Source: Roseofilum halophilum BLCC-M91 (GTDB lineage: Bacteria > Cyanobacteriota > Cyanobacteriia > Cyanobacteriales > Desertifilaceae). Taken from it: DNA of 40,438 nucleotides. Shown here one piece after another: positions 1 through 8,322 of the stretch (the first letter of the stretch is position 1; each line of letters begins with the position of its first letter). The stretch lies in NCBI RefSeq assembly GCF_030068445.1, contig NZ_JAQPOK010000160.1, positions 1 to 40,438 on the forward strand, in the 5' to 3' direction. The notes below the pieces were generated by a model. It made no database searches and was not told where the DNA came from. It saw nothing but the letters and a program-made list of their open reading frames with translations. Position numbers and translations under genes: made by a program.

Positions 1-341
1 CAAGGTGTTCAGGAGTGCGAGCATCTTGCTCGCTGCTTCCCCAGGGAGCGAGACGCTCCCACTCCAAAATATCCAAGGTGTTCAGGAGTGCGAGCATCTT
101 GCTCGCTGCTTAACCCTAGGGAGCGAGACGCTCCCACTCCGAAATATCCAAGGTGTTCAGGAGTGCGAGCATCTTGCTCGCTGCTTAACCCTAGGGAGCG
201 AGACGCTCCCACTCCAAAATATCCAAGGTGTTCAGGAGTGCGAGCATCTTGCTCGCTGCTTAACCCTAGGGAGCGAGACGCTCCCACTCCAAAATATCCA
301 AGGTGTTCAGGAGTGCAAGCATCTTGCTCGCTGCTTAACCC
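1..341. repeat. 75-bp tandem repeat array with two hairpins per unit
   Basis: Units begin at 1, 74, 149, 224 and 299. The first is 73 bp, the next three are 75 bp, and the fifth breaks off near 341. Each unit holds two short inverted repeats: GCGAGCA-TCT-TGCTCGC and GGGAGCG-AGA-CGCTCCC, both with 7-bp arms and a 3-base loop. They are separated by TGCTTAACCCTA. Copies differ at only a few bases. Because 75 is a multiple of three, open frames run through the array in several frames; I regard these as artefacts. The array continues past the left edge, so its full copy number is unknown. Confidence 0.95.
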
Positions 342-458
342 AACTGAATTCCTGAGAATCGAAAGAAAAACCAAAGCCTGGCTGGGATTAGCGATCGCCT
401 CACTTACAGTAGTACACCAGTGGCATCAGGCCTGATGGTCTTACCCTCTGTCTTCGAT

Positions 459-477
459 GAGTGAGCATTTGCTCGCG
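459..477 (+). repeat. degenerate half-unit of the 75-bp repeat
   Basis: GAGTGAGCATTTGCTCGCG resembles the first hairpin of the array unit (GAGTGCGAGCATCTTGCTCGC) with a shortened stem. It lies between the array and ctaA. The rest of 342-525 shows no gene I can support. Confidence 0.5.
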
Positions 478-525
478 AATTGTTTAACATGGATTGATAA
501 TTATTGAAGATAACGAACTGTGAGT

Positions 526-1443
526 ATGGGCATGGCTAATTTCACACTCCATGAACAGATAGAATCCAAGCATCGAGTTCACCCTCAACAAAGAATCCTT
601 AAGTTAGTGGTCAAACTCGTGGTGGCTACGGTGCTGTTAATGGCAGTCGGTAGCGCCACCAGAGTGATGAATGCAGGATTAGCTTGTCCCGACTGGCCCC
701 TGTGTTATGGAACCTTAGTACCAACCCAACAAATGAATCTACAGGTGTTTCTAGAATGGTTTCATCGTCTGGATGCCAGTTTAATTGGCTTGGGGGCAAT
801 TGTCCTCATGGCTCTATCCTGGTGGTATCGCCAAGAACTCCCCCAATGGTTACCCTGGGCCGCCACTGGGAGTTTAGGATTAGTAGTATTCCAAGGACTG
901 CTCGGAGGCCTCACGGTTACCGAGCTGCTGCGGTTCGATATTGTCGCTGCTCACCTGGGAACAGCCCTCCTATTCTTCCTCAGTCTGGTCACCATCTGGA
1001 TGTTGCTGCTACCCTATAACGGCACAGGAGCAACGGGAAAATTATCCTGGATGGGCGCAGTAGCTGCCAGCTTGGTCTATATTCAAAGTATTTTAGGGGC
1101 GCTGGTGGCTTCCCAATGGGCCGTTCATCAATGCTTAGGAGGAAAACAACTCTGTGGGATTATGCATAGCCATATTGCTGGGGTACTCCCTCCGATTATC
1201 ACCACTGCTGTTCTGATTATTTGGGCCCGGCGCACTCCTGCCCTTCACCCTTTGCTACGGCGCTTAATTCACTATGCTGGAGGCCTTTTAGTTTTACAAA
1301 TTCTGTTGGGAGTGGGAACCTTATGGTTACATCTGCAAGTGGAACCCTTAACGGTGGCCCATCAAACCATTGGGGCCTGTTTATTGGGGATTTTAACTGC
1401 TTTTTCCGTTTTAGCCTGGCGCGATAATGCTCCGCATCGCTAA
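526..1443 (+). CDS. ctaA: heme A synthase (CtaA/Cox15 family)
   Basis: Oxidises heme O to heme A for the aa3-type cytochrome c oxidase, in the membrane. The protein is hydrophobic throughout, with about eight membrane segments. Conserved histidines lie in EWFHRLDASLIG, VAAHLGTALL, IMHSHIAGV and TVAHQTIGA, the expected heme ligands of the family. The family also has a cysteine pair in the loop before the second half, seen here as CLGGKQLC. About 305 residues is normal. A GTG at 520 and ATGs at 526 and 532 are all possible starts; none has a clear Shine-Dalgarno, and 526 is chosen as the first ATG. ctaB follows in the same direction after about 100 bp, the usual cyanobacterial ctaAB pair. Confidence 0.93.
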   Translation: MGMANFTLHEQIESKHRVHPQQRILKLVVKLVVATVLLMAVGSATRVMNAGLACPDWPLCYGTLVPTQQMNLQVFLEWFHRLDASLIGLGAIVLMALSWWYRQELPQWLPWAATGSLGLVVFQGLLGGLTVTELLRFDIVAAHLGTALLFFLSLVTIWMLLLPYNGTGATGKLSWMGAVAASLVYIQSILGALVASQWAVHQCLGGKQLCGIMHSHIAGVLPPIITTAVLIIWARRTPALHPLLRRLIHYAGGLLVLQILLGVGTLWLHLQVEPLTVAHQTIGACLLGILTAFSVLAWRDNAPHR

Positions 1444-1544
1444 CGCGATCGCCAAATTCTACCCGATCTCCAGTAGACACAACACTTTACCCATTGCCAA
1501 TAACCCATTACCCGTTACCTGCGTAAAGCGCTCTATTTGAATCT

Positions 1545-2528
1545 ATGCAAGACACCGCAAGAATTTCTGTCTCTTCTCTCCAACACACTCTTCTGGAGAC
1601 CTGGCGCAATTACTATCAACTCACTAAACCTCGCATTATCCCCCTCTTACTGATTACCACAGCCGCCAGTATGTGGATTGCTTCAGAAGGCAACATCGAT
1701 CCGATACTCTTACTGGTAACCCTGACTGGAGGAACTTTAGCTGCTGCCTCTGCCCAAACTCTCAACTGCATTTATGACCTCGATATTGATTATGCCATGG
1801 TACGCACGCGCAAGCGTCCCCTTCCTTCGGGAAAAGTGCAACCGCGACATGCGCTGATTTTTGCCTTAATTCTGGCTGGATTATCTTTTGGATTATTAAC
1901 CCAATTTGCGAATCTGCAAGCGGCCCTTTTAGCGATGATGGGGATTGTGTTTTATATGGTGGTCTATACCCATATCCTCAAGCGCAATACGCCCCAAAAT
2001 ATTGTCATTGGTGGTGCGGCTGGCTCAATTCCGCCGTTAGTCGGTTGGGCAGCAGTGACGGGAGAATTAAGTTGGGCAGCTTGGTTATTGTTTGCTCTGA
2101 TTTTTCTTTGGACTCCGCCCCATTTCTGGGCTTTAGCTCTGATGATTCGGGAAGATTATGCCACAGTCAATGTGCCCATGTTGCCGGTAGTAGAAGGGGA
2201 AAAAGCGACAACTGTGCAAATTTGGATCTATTCTTTGTTGGTGGTTCCGGTTTCGTTACTGTTAATTTATCCCTTGGGAGTCTGTGGGGCAGTGTATGGG
2301 GTGTTTGCTGTGGTTTTAGGGGGAGTTTTCCTCCAGAAAGCTTGGGTTTTACACCAAAATCCCCAGGATCTGCCTTTAGCCAAATCGATGTTTAAGTATT
2401 CGATTTTGTATATGATGGTATTGTGTACGGGAATGGTGATTGATAGCCTCCCCATTACTCATCAGATGGTACAAGCTTGTACCGGTCATTTAGAGACGCT
2501 GATGGGTATGGTGTTGAATATGAGTTAA
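1545..2528 (+). CDS. ctaB: protoheme IX farnesyltransferase (heme O synthase)
   Basis: Transfers a farnesyl group to heme B to give heme O, the substrate of CtaA. It is a UbiA-superfamily membrane prenyltransferase with about nine hydrophobic segments. The first Asp-rich motif, [20 protein letters not shown], fits the NxxxDxxxD signature. A second polar loop, [15 protein letters not shown], matches the usual second motif. The length of 327 aa is normal. The gap from ctaA (1444-1544) contains a HIP1 site and CCCATTA/CCCATTG-type short repeats. A clear terminator follows the stop. Confidence 0.95.
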   Translation: MQDTARISVSSLQHTLLETWRNYYQLTKPRIIPLLLITTAASMWIASEGNIDPILLLVTLTGGTLAAASAQTLNCIYDLDIDYAMVRTRKRPLPSGKVQPRHALIFALILAGLSFGLLTQFANLQAALLAMMGIVFYMVVYTHILKRNTPQNIVIGGAAGSIPPLVGWAAVTGELSWAAWLLFALIFLWTPPHFWALALMIREDYATVNVPMLPVVEGEKATTVQIWIYSLLVVPVSLLLIYPLGVCGAVYGVFAVVLGGVFLQKAWVLHQNPQDLPLAKSMFKYSILYMMVLCTGMVIDSLPITHQMVQACTGHLETLMGMVLNMS

Positions 2529-2566
2529 GATCATTCAACTCTTGTCTGTTCTCTGTTGTTTGTTGC

Positions 2567-2587
2567 ACCCGCTACGGCGGGTTTTTT
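2567..2587 (+). terminator. rho-independent terminator after ctaB
   Basis: ACCCGC-TACG-GCGGGT stem-loop (6 bp, tetraloop) followed by TTTTT. It lies 38 bp past the ctaB stop and just before the convergent lnt stop. The reverse strand lacks a T tract after the stem, so it mainly serves ctaB. Confidence 0.85.
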
Positions 2588-2592
2588 AGTCT

Positions 2593-4122
2593 TTAACCGG
2601 ATTTATTACCTATTATCGCGCCAAGGGCTAGAACTATACACAGCAGTGGGGTGAGCCAATCTCCCCATTGGATATATAAGGTTTGGGTGGTTCTGCGTTC
2701 AATGGTATCGGCGTGAATTTGATAGATGTTGCGATCGGAAATCCAGCGCGTTTTACCATAATGTTCGACAATGGCTGAATAGCCTGTATTGGTGGCTCGA
2801 ATGGTGGTGCGATCGCTCTCTATGGCTCGTAGAACATCTTGAGCATGGTGTTGCCATTGCATGGCAGCGCTGTAGTGTGCATCGTTAGAAGCGGTGATGA
2901 TAAATTCTCCTCCTTGTGCTGTTTGGCGGCGGAAAATTTGCGAAAAGGCAGAGTCGTAACAAATGCCGACAATGGCTTGTCCTACGGGGGTTGGGATGAT
3001 TTGATCGGCAGCACCTTGAGCCAGTTGAGCGTCTAGGGGAGAGAGTCGGTTAATGAGTTTGCCGATCAGGGATTCAAAGGGGATATATTCTCCTAAAGGA
3101 ACGAGTTTAATTTTGTCATATTGACTGATAATGGTTCCGGTTCTATCTAGGGTAAAGAGGCTGTTGGTGAGGCGATCGCCTTTTTGCCCGAATGCACCCA
3201 CCCAAGCGGGGGTTCCCCAGTCGCGGATGGCTTGGAGTAGAGGAGGATAACCCCGGTTCTGTTTTGTCCAAAGAAAGGGGAGGGCGGTTTCGGGAGTCAG
3301 AACGATATCGACTCCTTGAGAGGCTAATTGTTTGTATCCTTGGGTATACCCGGCTATGGCGTTTTGCCATCCTGGAGAATAGAGTTTGATTTCATTGGGA
3401 ATATTGCCTTGAATGATGCCAATGTTGAAGGTTTTTTCGGTTTTTGAGGCTAAGGATTGCTGGGAGAGAAAATAACCGGTTGCATGGCTGGAAAGAAGGA
3501 TGGAAATTGCTCCAATTAGGATTGCTTTATATGTGCTTTTATGATATAATTTATGGCCAATGAATTCGGCGACTAATCCATTTACGGCAACCAATACGGC
3601 GGTAATTGTATTTGGCCCTGAAAGTTGGCTGAGGTGCAAAATGGGGAGGTTAAAAGGACTTTGGGTATAGGAAAGGGAACTCCACCAAAGATCGCTATGG
3701 CTCCAAAGACCTTCTAAAAGACACCAAAGGGTTGTTCCGAGGAGTACGGTATAGATACTGTTTTTCTCGCGGGTCAAATCATTGAATAAAAGTGCCCACA
3801 AACTGACTAGAGCGCTTCCCCAGAGGGTGATGAAGATCCAAACACTGAGGGCGATCGCCAAACTCGCGAACCAAGGAACGCCTAACCAGGTCATGGGATG
3901 AATTCCGGTAATCCAAAACAGAGCCACACCATGAAACCCAATTCCCCAAACCAGACCATAGCTCAGGGTTGCTTTCCAGGAACCAGAGCGCCGAACTAAG
4001 ACCCAAAGGGGGATTAAGGCAATCCAAGCGAAGGGCCAAGCATTGACCGGAGCAGTAGTGATGCCCATCAGTAACCCTCCAATCAGCAAGAGGGTCACAG
4101 TTGCCAAAGATTGAGCTTTCAT
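2593..4122 (-). CDS. lnt: apolipoprotein N-acyltransferase
   Basis: Adds the third acyl chain to the N-terminal cysteine of lipoproteins at the inner membrane. The first 220 residues are about six to seven membrane helices. Residues 230-480 are a carbon-nitrogen hydrolase (nitrilase) domain. The catalytic triad is visible: E278 in TPETALPF, K337 in YDKIKLVPLGEY and C388 in VGICYDSAF. A final hydrophobic helix ends the protein. The length of 509 aa is normal. The start at 4122 has no obvious Shine-Dalgarno. It converges with ctaB. psbI lies about 90 bp upstream on the same strand. Confidence 0.93.
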   Translation of the reverse strand: MKAQSLATVTLLLIGGLLMGITTAPVNAWPFAWIALIPLWVLVRRSGSWKATLSYGLVWGIGFHGVALFWITGIHPMTWLGVPWFASLAIALSVWIFITLWGSALVSLWALLFNDLTREKNSIYTVLLGTTLWCLLEGLWSHSDLWWSSLSYTQSPFNLPILHLSQLSGPNTITAVLVAVNGLVAEFIGHKLYHKSTYKAILIGAISILLSSHATGYFLSQQSLASKTEKTFNIGIIQGNIPNEIKLYSPGWQNAIAGYTQGYKQLASQGVDIVLTPETALPFLWTKQNRGYPPLLQAIRDWGTPAWVGAFGQKGDRLTNSLFTLDRTGTIISQYDKIKLVPLGEYIPFESLIGKLINRLSPLDAQLAQGAADQIIPTPVGQAIVGICYDSAFSQIFRRQTAQGGEFIITASNDAHYSAAMQWQHHAQDVLRAIESDRTTIRATNTGYSAIVEHYGKTRWISDRNIYQIHADTIERRTTQTLYIQWGDWLTPLLCIVLALGAIIGNKSG

Positions 4123-4160
4123 GATGGGGGTTTACAGCGCTTTGCGCCCTCTGTGGGGGA

Positions 4161-4185
4161 GGAGTGGGAGCGTCTCGCTCCCTAG
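4161..4185 (-). repeat. dispersed half-unit of the 75-bp repeat
   Basis: On the minus strand these 25 bases match, without mismatch, the stretch of the array unit that runs from CTAGGGAGCG to CTCCCACTCC and holds the second hairpin. It sits between psbI and lnt, so it could form a stem-loop in a psbI-lnt transcript. Confidence 0.85.
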
Positions 4186-4208
4186 ATGTTCAATTGATTT
4201 TATCGGAA

Positions 4209-4325
4209 TTATTCCAAGTCGCGACGACCAGGGTTACGGGATGGGTCACTCGATAGGAAACCAAAGACAAATAAAGCGACAAAGAAAAGCACAACGATAT
4301 TAACAACGATTTTGAGCGTGAGCAT
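4209..4325 (-). CDS. psbI: photosystem II reaction centre protein PsbI
   Basis: A 38-residue single-helix protein that begins [15 protein letters not shown], continues with [15 protein letters not shown] and ends DLE. This matches PsbI, a low-molecular-weight subunit next to D1 that stabilises the photosystem II core. The hydrophobic helix spans about residues 4-24, and the charged SSDPxRNPGR tail is the family signature. A good Shine-Dalgarno (GGAGA) precedes the ATG by about 8 bases. The gene is small and easily missed. It stands alone between a gene of unknown function and lnt. Confidence 0.95.
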   Translation of the reverse strand: MLTLKIVVNIVVLFFVALFVFGFLSSDPSRNPGRRDLE

Positions 4326-4428
4326 TTATGTTTCTCCGAACAGATAGGCTTTGGATTATCATATCGAAATTTGGCTGAAAAACCTAGTCGAGGGAATGGT
4401 GGGGATGGATAGAGTGCCTATTCCCTAT

Positions 4429-5469
4429 TCAAACTTCCTCATTAAGCCAGCGCCAGACTTTAGTCACTTGTTGTTCCACTTGAAGCAAGAGGCGATCGAG
4501 CCAGAGTAAGAGTTTTTCTGTGGGAGATAGGATGTATTCGTGGCTGGTGGCTTTCGTTTCAATGTAATCCGGTGCAGGTTCTGGAGTGCTGGAGGTTTGA
4601 GGTTGAGAGATGGATGAGGGTTGGGTGCGATCGCCCATCGTACCAAATAGTTCCTCGGAGGTTAACCAAGGATCGTCGGTGTGGGTGGGTGCGGGTTGGG
4701 GAGAGGGGGTTCTGAGTTGGGTGGGTTGCTTGGAGGCTAAATCGGTATTGAACCCAGTAGGAGGATGAAGATCGAGGGAAGTGAGCCAAGGAGCGTTGGA
4801 GGTTAAGGGGTTGGGTTGGTGTTGTTTTTGAGGTTGCCCGGTTTGAGATTCTCCAAAGCTGTCAATAGCGATGGCGACTCCGCCTTGTTCCATCCAAGCC
4901 ATGAGTTGCCAAAATCGTCGTATGGGGGGCAATAGATGGGAGCGTTGGGCAAGGGTGGAAAGGGGGGTATAGGGTAGGGAATTGGGGGAGGGAGGGAGCA
5001 GTTTTTGGGCGATCGCCTCTTGCATGGTTTGCTGCTGTTGGGGTGTTAAAATATCGAGGGTTTGATTGGTTTGGGAGACCAGAACTAATTTTCCTGAGTC
5101 GAGCTGACTGGCAATGCCTTGCAGGAGTTTTCTCGATAGGCGATCGGGCGTAGGTTGAGCCGTTGAAGGGAGTTGGACGGGGGGATCGAGTTGGGTGAGT
5201 GCCGCTAAAACTTCCAAAATTGGGGTATCCGTTTCAGTTTCTTGGGGTTCTGGAGCGGTGAGCCAAGGGGCGACTTTATGCTGGAATTGATGATTAATGT
5301 AGCGTCCACTTTGAAAGACCCAATAAATGGGATAAACCATCACTTGGACAGTCCATTGTGCGGCAACTTTCAGGTGGCGTAGGGCGCTAGTTCCTCGATC
5401 GAGCCATTGCTGAGAATAGTGCTGAACCCAATTAAAGATCCGACTTTGATAGCGATCGCCTAGAGTCAT
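4429..5469 (-). CDS. uncharacterised cyanobacterial protein, Pro/Gln-rich middle
   Basis: About 346 residues from the ATG at 5469, which has GGAG 8 bases upstream. An in-frame ATG at 5484 and a longer frame to 5556 exist but lack this signal. The N-terminus (to about residue 90) is aromatic and basic, with a weakly hydrophobic, possibly membrane-associating stretch (VQVMVYPIYWVF). The middle is rich in Pro, Gln, Thr and Ser and looks disordered. The C-terminus (KLLLWLDRLLLQVEQQVTKV) is an amphipathic helix. I recognise no known domain. It lies about 100 bp upstream of psbI on the same strand. No function is proposed. Confidence 0.7.
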   Translation of the reverse strand: MTLGDRYQSRIFNWVQHYSQQWLDRGTSALRHLKVAAQWTVQVMVYPIYWVFQSGRYINHQFQHKVAPWLTAPEPQETETDTPILEVLAALTQLDPPVQLPSTAQPTPDRLSRKLLQGIASQLDSGKLVLVSQTNQTLDILTPQQQQTMQEAIAQKLLPPSPNSLPYTPLSTLAQRSHLLPPIRRFWQLMAWMEQGGVAIAIDSFGESQTGQPQKQHQPNPLTSNAPWLTSLDLHPPTGFNTDLASKQPTQLRTPSPQPAPTHTDDPWLTSEELFGTMGDRTQPSSISQPQTSSTPEPAPDYIETKATSHEYILSPTEKLLLWLDRLLLQVEQQVTKVWRWLNEEV

Positions 5470-5603
5470 CTTTTCCGCTCCCATTAACCCGCTTGATGGT
5501 TTTATTCTATAGCATTTGTGGGATCGGCAGGATGGGAGGGCATGGAGATGGCCCATTACCCATACCCATGAGATACCCCTAGATTGGGCTTCCGGGAGGC
5601 CTC

Positions 5604-5903
5604 TTAGTCAGAGGAGACCTTATTCATGGTTCCGAGTTGGTTGCGCACATCATCAATGGTTTCATTGAGTTGGGCGATTTTGCTTTCTAGGCGGCGACGA
5701 GCCGCTTCAATTTCGGCATCGGCTCTAAAATCGAGATCGGCGTTTTTCAATTCATTTTGAGTATTGCCATTTAAGAGTTCATCGGATTCTAGGTTGTCAT
5801 TGCGGCGAGTGGCTAGGGTGGCCCCTAAAATACCACCTAAAACACTCCCGACAAGGGAACCGAGGAAAAATCCAGTGGCAAAGTTGTTATTAGATTGACT
5901 CAT
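5604..5903 (-). CDS. small YtxH-like membrane protein
   Basis: 99 residues. Residues about 9-32 form a glycine-rich hydrophobic helix (GFFLGSLVGSVLGGILGATLA) like that of YtxH-type and glycine-zipper proteins. Residues 58-95 form a charged coiled coil (AEIEAARRRLESKIAQLNET and onward). Such proteins are common in cyanobacteria and of unknown role. It lies between the previous gene and upp, on the same strand, with no strong Shine-Dalgarno. Confidence 0.75.
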   Translation of the reverse strand: MSQSNNNFATGFFLGSLVGSVLGGILGATLATRRNDNLESDELLNGNTQNELKNADLDFRADAEIEAARRRLESKIAQLNETIDDVRNQLGTMNKVSSD

Positions 5904-5986
5904 AGGATCGGGTGAGTTGAAGCTTTAATTTCTAGGTTAACGGTTATGGGGGATGAATGGCCAAATGGGTATCGCGTTTAAGTGCT

Positions 5987-6637
5987 TTAAGTGCCAAAGG
6001 TGCGATCGCCTGCATCTCCTAATCCCGGTACAATAAATCCTTGCTGATTCAATTGGGGGTCAATACAAGCCGTATAGACCTTGAGCGCGGGATAATTATC
6101 ATTGAGCTTTTGCAGGGCTGGAGGGGCAGCCACTACAGAGACAATGCGGACAAACTGGGGATCGATTCCCCGTTGGGTGAGTTCTTGTAAGGCTAAGGTA
6201 ATGCTACCTCCCGTTGCCAGCATGGGTTCTGGAATTAAAATCCGGGTTTCGGGGGCAAATTCTGGGGGCAGTTTGTTCAGGTAACAACTCGCCTCTAGGG
6301 TTTCTTCATTCCGAGCCAGACCCAGATGGTACACCTTCGATAAAGGGAGCAGGGCTTGGGAACCTTCGAGCAGGGCTAAACCAGCCCGGAGGATAGGAAC
6401 CACGGCTACGGGAATTTCGGGGTTAACCAGGGTTGCTTCACAGGGAGCGAGGGGGGTTTCCAGGGTGGTTTGGAAGGTGGGTAACCAGTCTCGAACCGCT
6501 TCGTAGGTGAGCCAGCGTCCCAGCTCCGTCATGGCAGTTCGGAAGAGGGCGCTGGGAGTTTGGCGATCGCGGGCGATCGCCAACCAATGCTGAATCAGGG
6601 GATGGGGAGGCACATGAACGTGCAGTTGAAAAGTCAT
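5987..6637 (-). CDS. upp: uracil phosphoribosyltransferase
   Basis: Makes UMP from uracil and PRPP in pyrimidine salvage (cytosolic). 216 residues from the ATG at 6637; an in-frame start at 6658 adds 7 unlikely residues. Recognisable parts are PPHPLIQHWL at the N-terminus, VPILRAGLALLEG, the PRPP-binding loop PEPMLATGGS and the C-terminal GLGDAGDRTFGT. In many UPRTs the PRPP loop reads DPMLATGGS; here the leading acidic residue is Glu, a conservative change. It is divergent from crtH, with both promoters in the 80-bp gap. Confidence 0.93.
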   Translation of the reverse strand: MTFQLHVHVPPHPLIQHWLAIARDRQTPSALFRTAMTELGRWLTYEAVRDWLPTFQTTLETPLAPCEATLVNPEIPVAVVPILRAGLALLEGSQALLPLSKVYHLGLARNEETLEASCYLNKLPPEFAPETRILIPEPMLATGGSITLALQELTQRGIDPQFVRIVSVVAAPPALQKLNDNYPALKVYTACIDPQLNQQGFIVPGLGDAGDRTFGT

Positions 6638-6717
6638 GGGGGTGTGAGGATAAACCAAACAATAGTTTACAATTTAAAGGTTAGACTTCTAAAATTATTT
6701 ACTTCCCTTCCTAAGTC

Positions 6718-8229
6718 ATGTCTGTTGAGTCTTCTTCCCCTGATTATGATGTCATTGTGATTGGTTCCGGTATTGGCGGACTGGTCACCGCAACGCAACT
6801 CGCTGCTAAAGGCGCTCAAGTTTTAGTCTTGGAAAGTTATTTAATTCCGGGAGGAAGTGCGGGCTATTTTGAGCGCAGTGGCTATCGGTTTGATGTGGGA
6901 GCCTCAATGATTTTTGGCTTCGGGAAACAGGGAACGACGAATTTACTCACCCGCGCCCTGGATGCGGTGGATATGAGTTTGGATACTTATCCCGATCCGG
7001 TACAAATCCATTATCATTTGCCAGGGGATTTAGAGCTGAAAGTCCATCGGGACTATGAGGCGTTTATCCAAGAATTGAGCGATCGCTTCCCCCACGAACG
7101 CAAAGGCATCCGTAAATTTTATGACGAATGCTGGCGCGTGTTTAATTGCCTCAACGCCATGGAACTCCTCTCCTTGGAAGAACCCCGGTATTTAATGCGG
7201 GTCTTTTTTCAGCATCCCTTGGCTTGTCTGGGTTTAGTCAAATATCTACCCCAAAATGTGGGAGATATTGCCCGTCGCACCATCCGCGACCCCCAACTGC
7301 TCAAATTTATCGATATTGAATGCTATTGTTGGTCAGTTGTCCCCGCCGAACTCACCCCCATGATCAACGCTGGCATGGTCTTTTCTGACCGCCATTATGG
7401 AGGCATTAACTATCCGAAAGGGGGAGTGGGACAAATCGCCCAAAAACTCGTCGAAGGACTAGAAAAAAAAGGCAGCAAAATACTCTACAAATCTAGAGTT
7501 AAACAAATTCTTCTCAAAAACAACAAAGCCGTAGGCGTAGAATTAGTTAATGGCAAACGCTATATGGCTCCCCGCGTCGTTTCTAATGCCACGCGCTGGA
7601 ACACCTTTGAATCTTTACTGCCCTCAGAAACCCTGCCCCCAGCCGAACAAAGTTGGCAAGAACGCTATCAAAAATCTCCCAGTTTTGTCAGCTTACATTT
7701 AGGCGTTGAAGCCTCTGTTTTACCCCAAGGTACAGAGTGTCACCATATCCTACTTGAAGATTGGGATAAAATGGAAACTTCCCACGGCACAATTTTTGTC
7801 TCCATTCCTACCTTACTCGATCCCAACTTAGCCCCTCCGGGTTATCATATTATCCATACCTTTACTCCCAGTTGGATTGACCAATGGCAAGGACTAACTC
7901 CGAAAAAATATGAAGCCCAAAAAGAAGAAATTGCTGACCAAATTATTGACCGCTTAGAATCAATTTTTCCTGGACTAGAAGCTGGGTTAGACTACGAAGA
8001 AGTCGGAACGCCGCGCACCCATCGCCGTTTCTTGAACCGCCAAGATGGAACCTATGGCCCTATTCCGAAACGCAAGTTATTAGGATTATTAGGAATGCCC
8101 TTTAATCGCACGAGCATTCCGGGATTATATTGTGTCGGGGATAGCACTTTTCCTGGACAAGGCTTAAATGCAGTGGCCTTTTCTGGATTTGCTTGTGCCC
8201 ATCGCATAGCGGTAGATTTGGGGTTGTAG
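6718..8229 (+). CDS. crtH: carotenoid isomerase (prolycopene isomerase, CrtH)
   Basis: Converts poly-cis lycopene (prolycopene) to the all-trans form in carotenoid synthesis. FAD-dependent, related to phytoene desaturases. The N-terminal dinucleotide-binding motif GSGIGG is at 16-21, with the ribose-binding Glu at about 39. The C-terminal FAD motif [22 protein letters not shown] is near 460-480 and typical of CrtISO. The length of 503 aa is normal. The next 90 bp (8230-8322) hold a C-rich stretch (CCCTCATCCCCCAGCACCC) resembling a common cyanobacterial intergenic repeat. Confidence 0.93.
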   Translation: MSVESSSPDYDVIVIGSGIGGLVTATQLAAKGAQVLVLESYLIPGGSAGYFERSGYRFDVGASMIFGFGKQGTTNLLTRALDAVDMSLDTYPDPVQIHYHLPGDLELKVHRDYEAFIQELSDRFPHERKGIRKFYDECWRVFNCLNAMELLSLEEPRYLMRVFFQHPLACLGLVKYLPQNVGDIARRTIRDPQLLKFIDIECYCWSVVPAELTPMINAGMVFSDRHYGGINYPKGGVGQIAQKLVEGLEKKGSKILYKSRVKQILLKNNKAVGVELVNGKRYMAPRVVSNATRWNTFESLLPSETLPPAEQSWQERYQKSPSFVSLHLGVEASVLPQGTECHHILLEDWDKMETSHGTIFVSIPTLLDPNLAPPGYHIIHTFTPSWIDQWQGLTPKKYEAQKEEIADQIIDRLESIFPGLEAGLDYEEVGTPRTHRRFLNRQDGTYGPIPKRKLLGLLGMPFNRTSIPGLYCVGDSTFPGQGLNAVAFSGFACAHRIAVDLGL

Positions 8230-8322
8230 CTGTTGCCCTCATCCCCCAGCACCCTTCTCCAAAGCGGACATGAAAGAGAGAGGGCAAGCCATACTAGACA
8301 CGATCAAAAACCTAAAGAAGAA

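Noticed and set aside
1-341. CRISPR array
   Set aside because: The units have no unique spacers: whole 75-bp units repeat almost identically, and no cas gene is nearby.
5-435. Overlapping open frames of 115-121 codons on both strands across the tandem repeats
   Set aside because: They result from a 75-base period without stops; there is no ribosome site, and the products are only repeats of 25 residues.
2567-2587. Bidirectional terminator for ctaB and lnt
   Set aside because: The minus strand has no T tract after the stem, so it supports only ctaB termination.
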